Assembly (NCBI GenBank): GCA_003313425.1
Contig: NHZP01000041.1
Location: forward strand, 1-64,000
Direction: 5' to 3'
Length of the DNA stretch: 64,000 nucleotides
Origin: Pseudopyrenochaeta lycopersici
Taxonomy: Eukaryota; Ascomycota; Dothideomycetes; Pleosporales; Pseudopyrenochaetaceae
Every line of letters begins with the position of its first letter. The first letter of the stretch is position 1. Of this stretch, positions 11,928 through 22,500 are shown piece after piece. The notes below the pieces were generated by a model. That model saw nothing but the letters and a program-made list of their open reading frames with translations. It had not been told where the DNA came from and ran no database searches. A program made the position numbers and the translations under genes.

Positions 11928-14900
11928 TCACTCGTCGTCACCGTCATCAGAACTGTCATGGAACAGGGAGAATCTGTCCCAGTCAGCCGAACGAAGGCCG
12001 TGAAAGCTGAAAGACTCCTGTGAGCTTTGATCCTGACTGCGATAGTTAGACTGCGGCGATCTTCGAAACTGCGAGGAGAATTCAGAAATGGTGCTGTCAT
12101 CTTCGGACTCGTCGTCGGTGTCAGCCTCAAAGATGTCTCTATCGCACCCATTGTGGCGTAGACGCCACCAGCTACCCATCGGCAGAGATCCGCGTCCATA
12201 ACCTAAGACGAACTTATGTTTGTAAGAGCCCCCTCCCCCAGAGTTATGTCTGGGGTCTACGGGGAAAGAGTCTTCATCACCTGGCTCCGAATTCGAATCG
12301 CTACCGAGTTTCACATCCGCATTACCACTGATTTTAGGAAAGTATTTCTTACTAGGGCGTCGCAAAAAAAGGCAAAGCGTTGTGGGTTTCGAATACTCGT
12401 GAAGTTTTGCCTTTGGGAAGCTTCTCAACACACTCTTATATTCGCGAAACTCGACAAACTCATCGATATCCTCCGCAAACTTCCAGTCCTGGAGAACCAT
12501 CGGTAAGGATGCTGGGGCCGAATGCGGTCTTCTGCCAACTAGGGACCAGCTGTGCATCCGGCTCAGCACTTCCGCAGAATCCCACCTATTGGTCTTGAAG
12601 GTCATGCCGAAACAAAAGTTGATCTTTGATGTGTAGGGCTCATTGTCTTGCTTCTCTACTGGCGCTGTAAAGAATACCGAGAGTGGAATGTTTGCTACCT
12701 CCGAGTGCAGATACAGATAAAAGAGAGCAAGAAACGTTTCTCCTTCAGGTTCTGCTCTTGCCACAATTGGATTGTACATGAAGATGTGTCTTGTGGTGAA
12801 AAATGACGAACAAGAAGACAGGTTATTCAGAAAAGCCATAAGCCTGGACAATTCTGTATCGCTGAGGTCAAAGGCTGCAGCTTCGGCGGAAAGCTTTTGC
12901 ATATGAGCACTGAATCCCGGCCTCAAGGTCTGGTTCTCTGTAATCTGTGAGCAGCACAAGCGAAGAAAATTTTCAAAAGCTCGTCTGCGCACTTTTAATG
13001 ACTCAAAAGGAGACTCAGGAGTGTATTCGCTTCGAAATTGGTCCTTCGAAAGGTCGAAATGTTCAAACACAAAATCCTGAACATAACTTGTCAGAAATGT
13101 GTTTTCCGGAGGCTCCCAAGAGACTGTGAGAAATTTCCACACGTCCGTAATCGAGCTCGAGTCCTTGATCTTAGACCTTTCAAGTGCCCAGTCAAACTCC
13201 TTTGCCAGAAGCGCTTGAAAACAGCCCAACGCCAGTGCTTTGTGGCCAAGTGTCATGAAGAGCTCCCTCGACGACACGCGTAGAAGTTGGAGTCCTTTTG
13301 GCCCTAGGAAGAACTCTCGAACAGACTCATGGATGACTTGGACAACCCCTGCCGATTCAACAACCTCGAAAAGGCCGCCTGAGAGATCTACAATTCTCTT
13401 CTTTAGGCGAGAAAGGGAGTTGTACGAAAGGTTTACGTCCTCAATCGCTATTTGGGTGTTGGAAGCTTGAAAAGATAGAGCGGTGGAGAATTCCCGAAGC
13501 GTCAGCGGCCGAAAAGCACAAAAGATCCATTGGGCAATACGTATCAAGTCCTGGCGCTCATCCGCGTACATGTCCGTGTTTGAAAATATCTCGTCAAACA
13601 GATCATCAAGCTTTGCGGGTATTGAGCTGAATAATTCCTTCAGCTGCGCCTCGTCCTTGCCTTGATCCACTCCTTTGATCAGTCGTTTGGAGACAAGCAC
13701 AGCCCAGAGGAAGACTCCATTTGCTCTAGATATCAGTTCTTCGCGAATAGCAGGAAATGTGGAGTCTTTTCCATCGGCAAGCTCAGTCTCGACATATTCA
13801 CGAATGTCAGCGTTGTTCTGTTTATCCAGTTGAAGCTCCAGGCCATGTCCCGATCGCAGGCTAATATTAGGGTAGTACCGGCTGCTCCAGCACACTCTCA
13901 GCTCCGCTCCAGAGGCCCTTGCATCAGCAATTGACGCTTCGAATCTGCGAATGACTTGTCTGACTTCTTCCTCCTCACACTCGTCGAGGGCGTCCACCAT
14001 TATTTCAATGCGTCTAGGCTGCTTTTGGCCAATAATGGTGTGAAAGAAGTCGGCAACTTCAGCTTGTCGCCAAGATACCTTTCCGTTTTGGCTGCGAAGT
14101 TCCTTTTCGAGAAATTCTGGAAGAAATTCGCACATCGCCAATGGCATCTCATGCAATAAGTTGTGCAGGAGAGTGATGTAAAGCCCCACTGGTGCTTTCT
14201 CCACAGCCGAACCACGAGCGTTGAAGAAGAAGCTGAGATAGACAACTGCAGGATTGGAAACAGGACCCTTTCGTTTTAGGAATAGGCTCTTCATCAGCGT
14301 GGATTTTCCGGATCCTGGCTTTCCTTTTATCCACAGGAGCGTATTTAAACCGTGTTCCCACGATTTGTATATTGAGTTGGCGTAAATCCAGGTACAAGTG
14401 TCTCCAGCCGGCCGCTCGATGTTTGCCTCTCTGACGCCCATTTCGGGGAACGACAGCGACTTGAGGCAGCGCGACGTAGCGCCATAGTATGCCTTTTTGG
14501 CCTGCTTCTCGAGTTCTTTGCGCTTATCGCGTGTTTTGCGTGATCTTTTGACGCGATAACGGGTAATTTCCTTTAGTAAATCTTTTTGATCTGTCATTTC
14601 GAGATATTTAGAGATAGCTGCATGTGCCCGCTCCTTCTCAGACTCTTCATTACAATGAATCTTGAATTGATAGAGGGCGGTCGATAGGATATCATCGGGA
14701 GTAGATGGCCCTCCATCCGACTCAGAATCCGAGCTCGAGTCCGATACGGCCTCTGCCTCGAATGACACTGGCCCAGCCGCTGGTTGTTCAACCAGCTCAT
14801 TCGCCATGCGTTGGGCGCTTTGGATGTCCTTAGCTCATACCGACTACGCGTCTTGGGTATTGGTAGCTGAATACCTGATCTCAGCCTCCCATCTCGTCAG

Positions 14901-15777
14901 CTCTCCGAGTAATCTTTTGAAACCTGTGTCCTCGGCAGAGGCAAACTTGACCATCTCCCGATGGTTGGCGCGAATGCTGATGGAGTTGTAGCCGGGGAAC
15001 GTGGCCGAACCTTTTGCGACAACGACTCCGACAACGGGTAGCGGCAGTCCTTCAAAGAAACAAGTAACATATAGCTGCCTGTCACTTTCTCTCAAATTTC
15101 GAATCATGGACAAGAAACGAATCTGAATGGATTCGAGGAGCTGGTCGTCCGTCTCCAGGATTGTGAGGAGGCTTTTGTTCGTTGATTTTACAATTCCCAA
15201 CCCGGTAGCAGGAATTTTGGCCCAATCAGCCATCCAAGATCCCGTATGCGGCGTCCCCATGAGTACTATCGCCTTTGTACAATTGAAAATGCTCCTAAGA
15301 TGAGATTCGGGGTTGTTCCTCGACAGCAAAAGCGCCTCTTTGCATATTAGGCCGCCCAAGCTATGCGCTACGAATATTATAGGCCGCGACGCCGCATTAT
15401 TACTCGCTCTATCCGTCGTCAAGTCATTAAGAAGATTAGTCGCGTGGTCAATCACCCGGTCCGTCGATGCTACCGACTTTCTCAGCACGTAGGCGTCGTA
15501 GCCGTAGGTGAGAATACGCGCCTTGCCGAGCCGTGGCGGGAGCAGCGTCTTCGGCCATGGTTCCTTTTGTCCTTCGGCCGTCCAGGTGCATGTTCTATCC
15601 CCCGTCAGGCCATGGACGAAGCAGATGTCGACTGTAGCGCCCGCGCAGTCGTGCAGAACTTACTAACCCTATCGACTTTGACCGGGTACCATTGTTCACC
15701 CTGTATCCGGGCTCCGCGGAAGTGGGACTGGACCCATTCGTCATGCTTCTTAGCTTTGGCGGCTTCCTCGTGGGGTT
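11928..15777 (-). CDS. NLR-type protein: alpha/beta hydrolase - NACHT
   Basis: Exons 14875-15658 and 11928-14817 are joined by a 57-nt intron 14818-14874 (GTATTC, GCTAAG branch, AAAG) with matching phase. A further 78-nt exon 15700-15777 fits upstream, and the true start is not found. Order: a SesB-like hydrolase (DICFVHGLTGD, RILTYGYDAYV, nucleophile motif VAHSLGG, then GTPHTGS). Then an acidic Ser-rich linker and a NACHT ATPase with P-loop GKPGSGKST (about residue 170 of the last exon), Walker B IMVDALDE and the usual helical tail (IFCAFRPLTLREFSTAL). The C-terminus is acidic and shows no ankyrin, TPR or WD repeats. Fungal NLRs of this build act in allorecognition and xenorecognition. It lies head-to-head with a HET gene at 15986, which suggests a functional pair. 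Confidence 0.85.
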
Positions 15778-15985
15778 CTCAAACATATCCTGACTTTGTA
15801 TGGGTCTGTTACCGTTTTCGCAATTCCGATCCAGTTAATGTCTTTAGTATTGGCGTGGCTGTTGCCGCCGCAAAAGACTGCATTGCGAAATGCGAAGACC
15901 TTGAGATTGATTTCGACATGCTCCTTGCTGTCGTACCACTCCTCCTTGTGTATCGAGGTCTCACTCCTGTCGTATCAGGCCTAGA

Positions 15986-17200
15986 ATGTGGCAAGGTATG
16001 GCAATTATGAAGGGAGAAGAACACGATCAAACAAATCCACCGGCACCGACTGGTTCGCTCGGCCCGATGTTGCGAGTTCTCATGTCGGTTCGAAACTTCA
16101 AGGCCACAAATCCAGCAGATCGGATTTATGCGCTATTAGGCTGCACTGACGAGGGACTAGAACCGATCTTAGGGAGCGTGAATACTTTCGAAGGGAACAA
16201 AAGAAATCCCACCTTGGCACTGATGCAGAGAGGCTTGATTTGGCTGGCAAAGAACGTGGAGGGCCAGCGGCGACCTGATGGAAAGTTCCTTCGACATTGG
16301 GCAATGAGGCCAGATTATGACAAGAGCGTGCGCGACGTCTACCGCGACTTTACGAGATATTGCATCCGCAGGGGTACTCGGATTTTGGATGCTCTCTCCC
16401 ACGTACAGCATCACTCAGACCTGGCCGGACAGGACGAGTTTCCAACTTGGGTTCCCAAGTTCTACGAGCCTCGCAACGCTTCTTCGTTTGTCTTGGATGT
16501 GTACCTGGCCGGAGTGCCGCCGAAAGGGCATTATCCGTACTTTGCGCATTTGCACGACAACCCGTTGGTGCAAAGGTCAATCGAAGAACCGAATATCTTG
16601 CAAGCTGACGGCTTCCGGGTCGACGTTGTCGCTGCTGTTTCCGAGACTATCACACAAGGCGCTAGTGGAACAATCTCACCCCAGACCGTCTGGGACCAAT
16701 TGTTCACAATGCCCATTTTCCCAAGACCCTATTTTCAATACGGGTTTGGGGCCGAGGCCTTAGACGTAGCATTTTTCATAACGCTGCTCGCAGGTGGTGT
16801 GGCTAATGCGCTCGACATCGGGTTCGATGGGGCTCCGACGACAAGATCCGAAGCAGTGGAGCACCTCACGAGGCAAGCGAAGTGTGACGTATGCCAGTGG
16901 CTGGAGGGCGAGCCTGGCTTTGATCCGCAGGCCTATCCGGACCTCCTACGTGACTCCCAGGGCGCAAACCGTGCGCAGGGGCGTTCTCGTTTTGAGAATT
17001 GCTGTGCTATGTACTCACTTAACCGGAGGTTATACCGCACTCAGTCTGGAATGTTGGGTCTGGGTCCAATGGTCACGAGGCCTGGTGATGTTGTAGTTGT
17101 TCTCTTTGGCGGCAAATATCCTTTTGTGCTCCGACAGCTTGCTCTTGAATGGCTGTTCCTGGGGGAGACATGTGCGGAACAACCACATTATGCTTGGTGA
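15986..17200 (+). CDS. HET-type protein, C-terminal part (HET domain missing)
   Basis: Starts at ATG 15986; 404 codons. It shows the region that normally follows a HET domain: NFKATNPADRIYALLGC, DYDKSVRDVYRDFTRYC, FPTWVPKFYEP, and a C-terminal GDVVVVLFGGKYPFVLR. The N-terminal HET motifs (SYxWG, WIDAICINQ-like, WxxRxWTxQE) are not seen in the 200 bp upstream, where the divergent NLR exon lies. Either the 5' half was lost or upstream exons are degraded. HET proteins trigger incompatibility cell death together with NLR partners, so the head-to-head arrangement with the hydrolase-NACHT gene is meaningful. Confidence 0.7.
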   Translation: MWQGMAIMKGEEHDQTNPPAPTGSLGPMLRVLMSVRNFKATNPADRIYALLGCTDEGLEPILGSVNTFEGNKRNPTLALMQRGLIWLAKNVEGQRRPDGKFLRHWAMRPDYDKSVRDVYRDFTRYCIRRGTRILDALSHVQHHSDLAGQDEFPTWVPKFYEPRNASSFVLDVYLAGVPPKGHYPYFAHLHDNPLVQRSIEEPNILQADGFRVDVVAAVSETITQGASGTISPQTVWDQLFTMPIFPRPYFQYGFGAEALDVAFFITLLAGGVANALDIGFDGAPTTRSEAVEHLTRQAKCDVCQWLEGEPGFDPQAYPDLLRDSQGANRAQGRSRFENCCAMYSLNRRLYRTQSGMLGLGPMVTRPGDVVVVLFGGKYPFVLRQLALEWLFLGETCAEQPHYAW

Positions 17201-17514
17201 AGCAGTGACGGAGGTACGTTCAGCAAGAGGAAGACAGAGAGTGGAGACATTCCGCATTCGGTAGGCCGCTCTCCGAGGGACCGAGATGCCGAATGTAGGC
17301 CGGGACTGTTGGGACTGAGCCTAGTTTACGCCATGCCGAACCAGACGCCGTGGACATATCAGATACAATGCCTGGGTTGACTGGTGTACAACGTTACCTA
17401 ACGCATGCGCGATGTATTATGTTGGCGATCGGCGGCTAATAAAGTTCCGTCCGATATTTATGCAACACCACGCCCTTCGAGGATGCGCTATCGCCATTGC
17501 CACGACGTCAGACA

Positions 17515-17700
17515 ATGACAGATTCCAACCCCCTCATCTTCTACGATATCTCTTCACCTTTGGTGCCCCGCTTTTATGCCCCCAATCCTTCCAAGGCCCG
17601 CCTCGCGCTCAGCTTGATGTCAACCCATGTCGTCATGAAGGGTACACATTTGAAGCTGAAATTCCCAACACAAGTACCACTGGGAAACGATTCTAGCTGT
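17515..17700 (+). pseudogene. Glutathione S-transferase-like N-terminal fragment
   Basis: From ATG 17515 the sequence begins MTDSNPLIFYDISS and continues FYAPNPSKARLAL. This is the start of fungal omega/Ure2-like GSTs (xIxFYDIxxxxPxxxxSPNTWKTRxAL). The thioredoxin-fold continuation and the all-helical GST domain are missing; after about 35 residues similarity fades. The stretch runs into the membrane-protein relic that follows, in a different frame. Confidence 0.5.
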
Positions 17701-17962
17701 AATGTTTGGCATCGACCTAATAGGGCTGTGTATTGCTGGCATAGTTGAGATTGTGGCTACACTCTGGTCGAGAAGCGAGGTATATTCCTGGTTTGATTTG
17801 GTCATTACGTTCAACCTTCAGCTTCTTGTTGGCACAAATGTAAGCTTACACTATAGTTGACTTGCTTACTTATGATTCAACAAGCTCGCCTGGGTTCTGC
17901 GACGTTTTAATTTCCCTCCTCGTGCCACGGCTCGCATCGATGGAAAGCAGGGCATTATATAG
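17660..17962 (+). pseudogene. Paralogous 3' piece of the small membrane protein
   Basis: Frame 17660-17839 and exon 17885-17962 are joined across a 45-nt intron 17840-17884 (GTAAGC...CAAG). The segment contains a hydrophobic helix (IDLIGLCIAGIVEIVATLW) and ITFNLQLLVGTN, then LAWVLRRFNFPP. Both sequence and intron position match the minus-strand gene at 9912-10362 (NLQLLVGTN, LARILRILQFPP). The N-terminal helix is absent and no ATG is in a natural place, so this is a 3' duplicate. The two copies flank the ligase relic and the NLR-HET pair in opposite orientation. Confidence 0.5.
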
Positions 17963-18489
17963 CGCCGTGTCAAATTGTCGAGAGTCAAGCTGTCAAGAGG
18001 AGTGAGCGCCAGACTTGAAGCTAAGAGTTGTGGGAGATACCTGGTACAGATGCTTGGCGTTGGCTGCGGCTTGGATTTCCATCATGAAAATGGCAATGAT
18101 TGAATTGTCGTCGGTCGGATGAGTAGAGAAAATACAGGCATGAACAGGAGCAGGCTGGGCTGACTGCATTTTAAGGACGGCATGTAGACGAGTGACCGCC
18201 AAAGATTCACGGCTTACGCTCGTCCAACACTCTCATTTTGACAAGTATCGTTGGGACATCCTGGCTGCGCAGTGCGGCGAGTGTTTAGAAGTTGGTGGCG
18301 CGGCATTTGTTTCCGAAGGTTCCCCTTCGCTCCACTAAACATCGTGCAAGGCAAGGCACATTGTCTTATCCACAGGTCACACTAAACACGCGGATTCCGA
18401 AACTGGGTCGATATTAATTATTGCCCACAATTCCACGAGGCGCTAAAGAAGATTAATGCGAAGTTCAATTTATCGACCAGGACTTCCTT

Positions 18490-18640
18490 CCTGAGGCCCA
18501 GCCAAAGAAACTGATCTCCTCCGCCTCGTCAAGCCGTCCCAGCTTCGCGTAGAGAAGGCCCAAGTTGTTGACCGCTTTGATTGTTTTAATATGGGGGCAG
18601 TCTTGATGCAAGTCTCTGGATTTCTCTCGCACCCTTAAAC
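18490..18640 (-). pseudogene. TPR (kinesin-light-chain type) fragment
   Basis: One repeat is readable: HIKTIKAVNNLGLLYAKLG followed by RLDEAEEI. This is the tetratricopeptide unit (xTLxxxNNLGLLYxxxGKLDEAEEMYxRAL) used as sensor repeats in fungal NB-ARC/NACHT proteins. Only about one unit survives and the frame is lost on both sides. Confidence 0.55.
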
Positions 18641-18890
18641 TTCTCAATGTCAACTACGACAGCCAGGTATCCAAATTTCTTCCCGTCAAAGCTGAGCACA
18701 TGGCCCTCGATAAGCCATTTCTCCTTGTAGTCCTTTGCGTGACTTGGTGGTTTCTCCTTAGTAATGTAGTCGGCTCTAAAACAGTAATCATCTTCGTCAG
18801 CCTTGAAACTAGGGACAAGCACAATTGTGCCAGGTCTGAAGATTGGCCACAGGTATTCAAAGGGATGATTTCAGGATATTTGTAGAATCA
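18586..18890 (-). pseudogene. Conserved-looking fragment of unknown family
   Basis: An open frame without start codon reads FRPGTIVLVPSFKADEDDY, then AKDYKEKWLIEGHVLSFD and KKFGYLAVVVDIEKF. Alternating hydrophobic and polar residues suggest beta structure, and codon use looks coding. Its 3' end overlaps the TPR fragment in another frame, so a frameshift or splice may connect the two. I do not recognise the family. Confidence 0.35.
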
Positions 18891-19370
18891 CCTACATTTC
18901 GGATTGACTGTACACGCTTACAATGGTGGTGTCGTAGCGAGCAGAGACGCCAATATCCCAAGCTGAGCCGAATGGCTATATCTATCCTATCTATCCCGGC
19001 GGAATCATCAGAGCCAGAACGAACGTTTTCAGGTGCTAGGAGGTCATGTTCATGGGGATAGATTGAGGCTATCCTGTGGCAACATCGAAAGAATCGAATG
19101 TATCGGCAGTTGGCTGCGAGAGGGGCATATTCGGCCACTAAATCTTAATGGTATATGCCTATGGAGCCAGAGGCAGAAGATGACCTAGAAGAGATTAGGG
19201 ATGAGGATATGGACCTCGTTAATTGGACTTAAGGATGTTTATGGTTACCTAATGTTATCTGGTTATTATCTGATTATCTGGTTATAACCATTTTCCTTAG
19301 AGGGCAATGTGGTGAAAACCGTTTTCGTTATGACCCTCCTCGAAAACCGTTATAACCAGATGCCCGTGTA
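18885..19370 (+). mobile_element. hAT transposon 3' remnant
   Basis: The frame reads YPKLSRMAISILSIPAESSE, then PERTFSGARR. This is the C-terminal dimerisation motif of hAT transposases (YPxLSxMAxDxLSIPAxSAxxERxFS). It breaks at TAG about 20 codons later. Downstream at 19350-19367 lies TTATAACCAGATGCCCGTG-like sequence preceded by several GGTTAT/ATAACC motifs, probably the right terminal region. A similar end (TATAACCATGTGCCCAGG) occurs at 59494-59512. Confidence 0.6.
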
Positions 19371-19537
19371 TGGCTTAGAGTATCCTTCAGGCTCATCATT
19401 CTGCCCTTGCGCCAACATTTCAGGGGTATGTCTATGAAGAAGAAGAAAATCGAGTCATAGGCTGTTCAACTATTAAGGCAGTCCTTGCAGCCGCATTTAG
19501 CAATGTAAAACTTTATTTGCCTAATAGTGATAGCGTA

Positions 19538-22500
19538 TCACCTTAATACGTAAGTCATTTCCTTGTCCTTTCCATTGGCGAAGTCCATCGCCTCACCATA
19601 CATGACGCCAAAACAATAGCATTCGCCAATAAATTGGAAATTGGCTTCAAGCTTTTGGGCAACATAAGGCACGTCGCCGCCATAAAGGAAGCAAACTTCA
19701 TAACCTTTCTGGGCATGTGCTGGTGCAATACCGACGTAGCCATTGTCGGCAAGGAACAGACAACGCGAAGAGTTCGCTCCGCTAAATTCAGCCCTTTGAA
19801 CATTAACTCACAAAACGCAAACGCAGATTTGGTAGCCATGCTCACCTCTTCTTAGTCAACTTAAGGAGATCCTCAAAGGTTGGCGTCTCTCGCAACTCTT
19901 CCAGCTCATCAAGGAACAAATCCGCGACTACTGTCTTACACAATGCGGCGAGATATGAGCTTTCGGTTAAAGGATAATTTGCCTCAAGAGGAAATCCTAT
20001 CTTGCGGAGGTGATCAGCATCATTGTTGAGGATATCTGAGGTAAAATCCGCAATTGTTTGAATTTGGGCAAAGCTTCTTCCCTTGATCTTGATTTGAAGC
20101 GGGTTACTGTTATCTATCTCGAGCTCGCGCAACATTCCGGCTGTAGCGCTGAATTTCTGGACCTGAGTGTCGATTTCCCGGTCACGTCCACGACGTTGAG
20201 CGGACGGAAGGGGGTCATAGACCAAAGATCTGATCTTCCAGGGTTCATTCCAATCAGGAACCCATGATGGTAGCGGCTGAGAGCCAGAGGAGCGTTCCTG
20301 CACCGCATTCAAGAGCCGGAGATCCGTTCGAGATCGAAGAAGTTGTGTGGCAGCATCGATGTACACCTCTTCTACGGACTTGCGATAATCTGTATGTAAA
20401 GTTCCGTTTGTCCCTTCGTTAGACAGACCTAGTAGGGAGAAAACCTTGTCCCTGGGGTCAGTCGCTCTACTGTCGCGCCTTGCTTCGAGGAGAGCCAATA
20501 GATCCAGACGTTTTTGAGTTTCACCCTTGCTGTTGTACTGTTTCTGAAAGAGCGCCATCGGTCCTATATAGCTGTAGAATCCTGTCGGAACTCCTTCAAG
20601 AATTCGATCTTCTCCGACCTGCTCGTAATAACTACTCATATTACTCCAAGCGATAGTGTTCTGCGGACTACCAGCAAAGTAGACTTCACCTGTATCGATA
20701 GGTTCCCAAAGACCACAATAAACAGTTGCGGCTTTAGAGCAGACAATCTCCTGGAAAATCCATGCGCGCATAAACCATGGGTTTGAAAAAAACTTGACAA
20801 TGTCTGCGGTCCAGTTAGGCTTACAGTCCCCGCCCTCATCCAGCCTGTTTATAAAGTGAGACCGAATGTTGTAGAAGGCGCTCTGAGACCCTTTGTCATC
20901 TTTCCCGTACCAAATCAGCACTTCCGAGGCCCGTGAATATATCTCTGTCATCAGTGTAATTTGTTGGTTCCTCTCCAGTATATCGTCCTGGTTGATGCAT
21001 ATTGCGTCGATCCACACTGCCCTTGGCACTTTCGTCTTTCGAATTCGCAGCAAAGCCGATAGAACGTTGTCTCTAACCTTGAACTTTCCTCCAGAAATGG
21101 CGATCTGCTTATCGGCTGTTTCATTCCCCCAAACGTAAGACAGAGCTTCGAACGCGGCAGTATCAAGAGAGACGATGTCCAGACTGCAGCGGACTGGGTC
21201 CTCAAAGTCACCCGGTCGTATTACCAGGATCCTAATATGGCGCGGGCTATCCAAAGTAGTATAGTGGTAGTCTTTGGAGACTTCTGGAGGCTTCTCAAAA
21301 AGTTTGGGGCTGAATCTGTGGTTCTTGGCGGCGGCCAATTCCTGCGGAGTTTGTCCTTGGGAATTTTGTGATCGTGGATTTGCACCCTTTTGAATAAGGA
21401 CTCGCACTACTGACTTATAGTTGTTTGCGGCCGCGAAATGCAATGCAGTCCACTTGAGTGTCGTCTTTGCTTCGATATTTGCACCATGGCCCAAGAGGAT
21501 CTTTGCAATCCGGTCTTTGTCGTTCTCAGCGGCGAAATGGAGTGGCGTCTTGTCATAACTGGCTTTTGCATCGGCCGCGGCCCCTGCCCTCAACAAAACC
21601 TCCACCACCTCCTCATGTCCTTTCAGGACTGCTAAATGAAGGGCAGTCTGGCTGGATTTGTTGCTCATATCCACTGAAGCCCCATTATTGATTAGGAACT
21701 GCATCATACCTACGTGGCCTGACCTGGCTGCGAAGAACAAAGGTGTCCACCCGTCTTCATTTGCCGCATTTACATTGGCATTCAGAAAAAGTAGACGTTG
21801 CGCCACCCTTACTCTTCCCTTCTCAGCTGCCAGCTCCAGTGGGGTCCACCCGAATTTGTCTCCCACTTCCACATCGGCGCCTTCGAATTGGTATATCAGA
21901 GTGCTGTCGTCCATCATTACGGCCCGTGGGAAAGCTGGGGTGCCGTCATTGTCTTTGGCGTTGATATTTGCTTTGCTTTTGATCAATGCCCGCACCATCC
22001 CATTGCGACAGTTCTGGGCTGCTACCAGAAGAGGCGTCCGCCCCTCGTTATCAGTAGATTCGAAATCTGAACCTGAAAACAGCTGCAGTAGATCAACTTT
22101 CCCTTCCGATGCCTGTCTGCTCAAGTTGTAACTGTCGGCGGCCTCATGTAGTGCCGTGGAGCCATTTTCATTTCTGGCCTTGAGGCTCGCTCCCTTCTTT
22201 ATAAGCAGTTCAATAGCCGGTATATGCCCATTCTTAGCAGCCAACATCAGAGGCGAGTTACCATTCGTATCTCTGGCTTCGATATCGGCCCCTTTGCTCA
22301 AAAGTAGTGATGTGATTTCCAAAGCCTCCTTGGCTTCTCGGGACACCGTAGCGTGTAGAGGAGTGCGGCGGTAAACATCCGTCGCTCCAACTTGGTTGGA
22401 ATCTTTCTCCAACAATTGCTTTACCGTTACAACATCTTCGCATGAATAAGCCATGTGCAAATCGGCACCTCGATCCAGAAGCAGTCGAACAACTGCCTCG

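Noticed and set aside
17993..18202. Minus-strand frame with intron-like borders (GTAAGC...TGCAG) and hydrophobic segment IIAIFMMEI
   Set aside because: Only one borderline intron supports it and the following donor would give a 27-nt intron; no recognisable domain.
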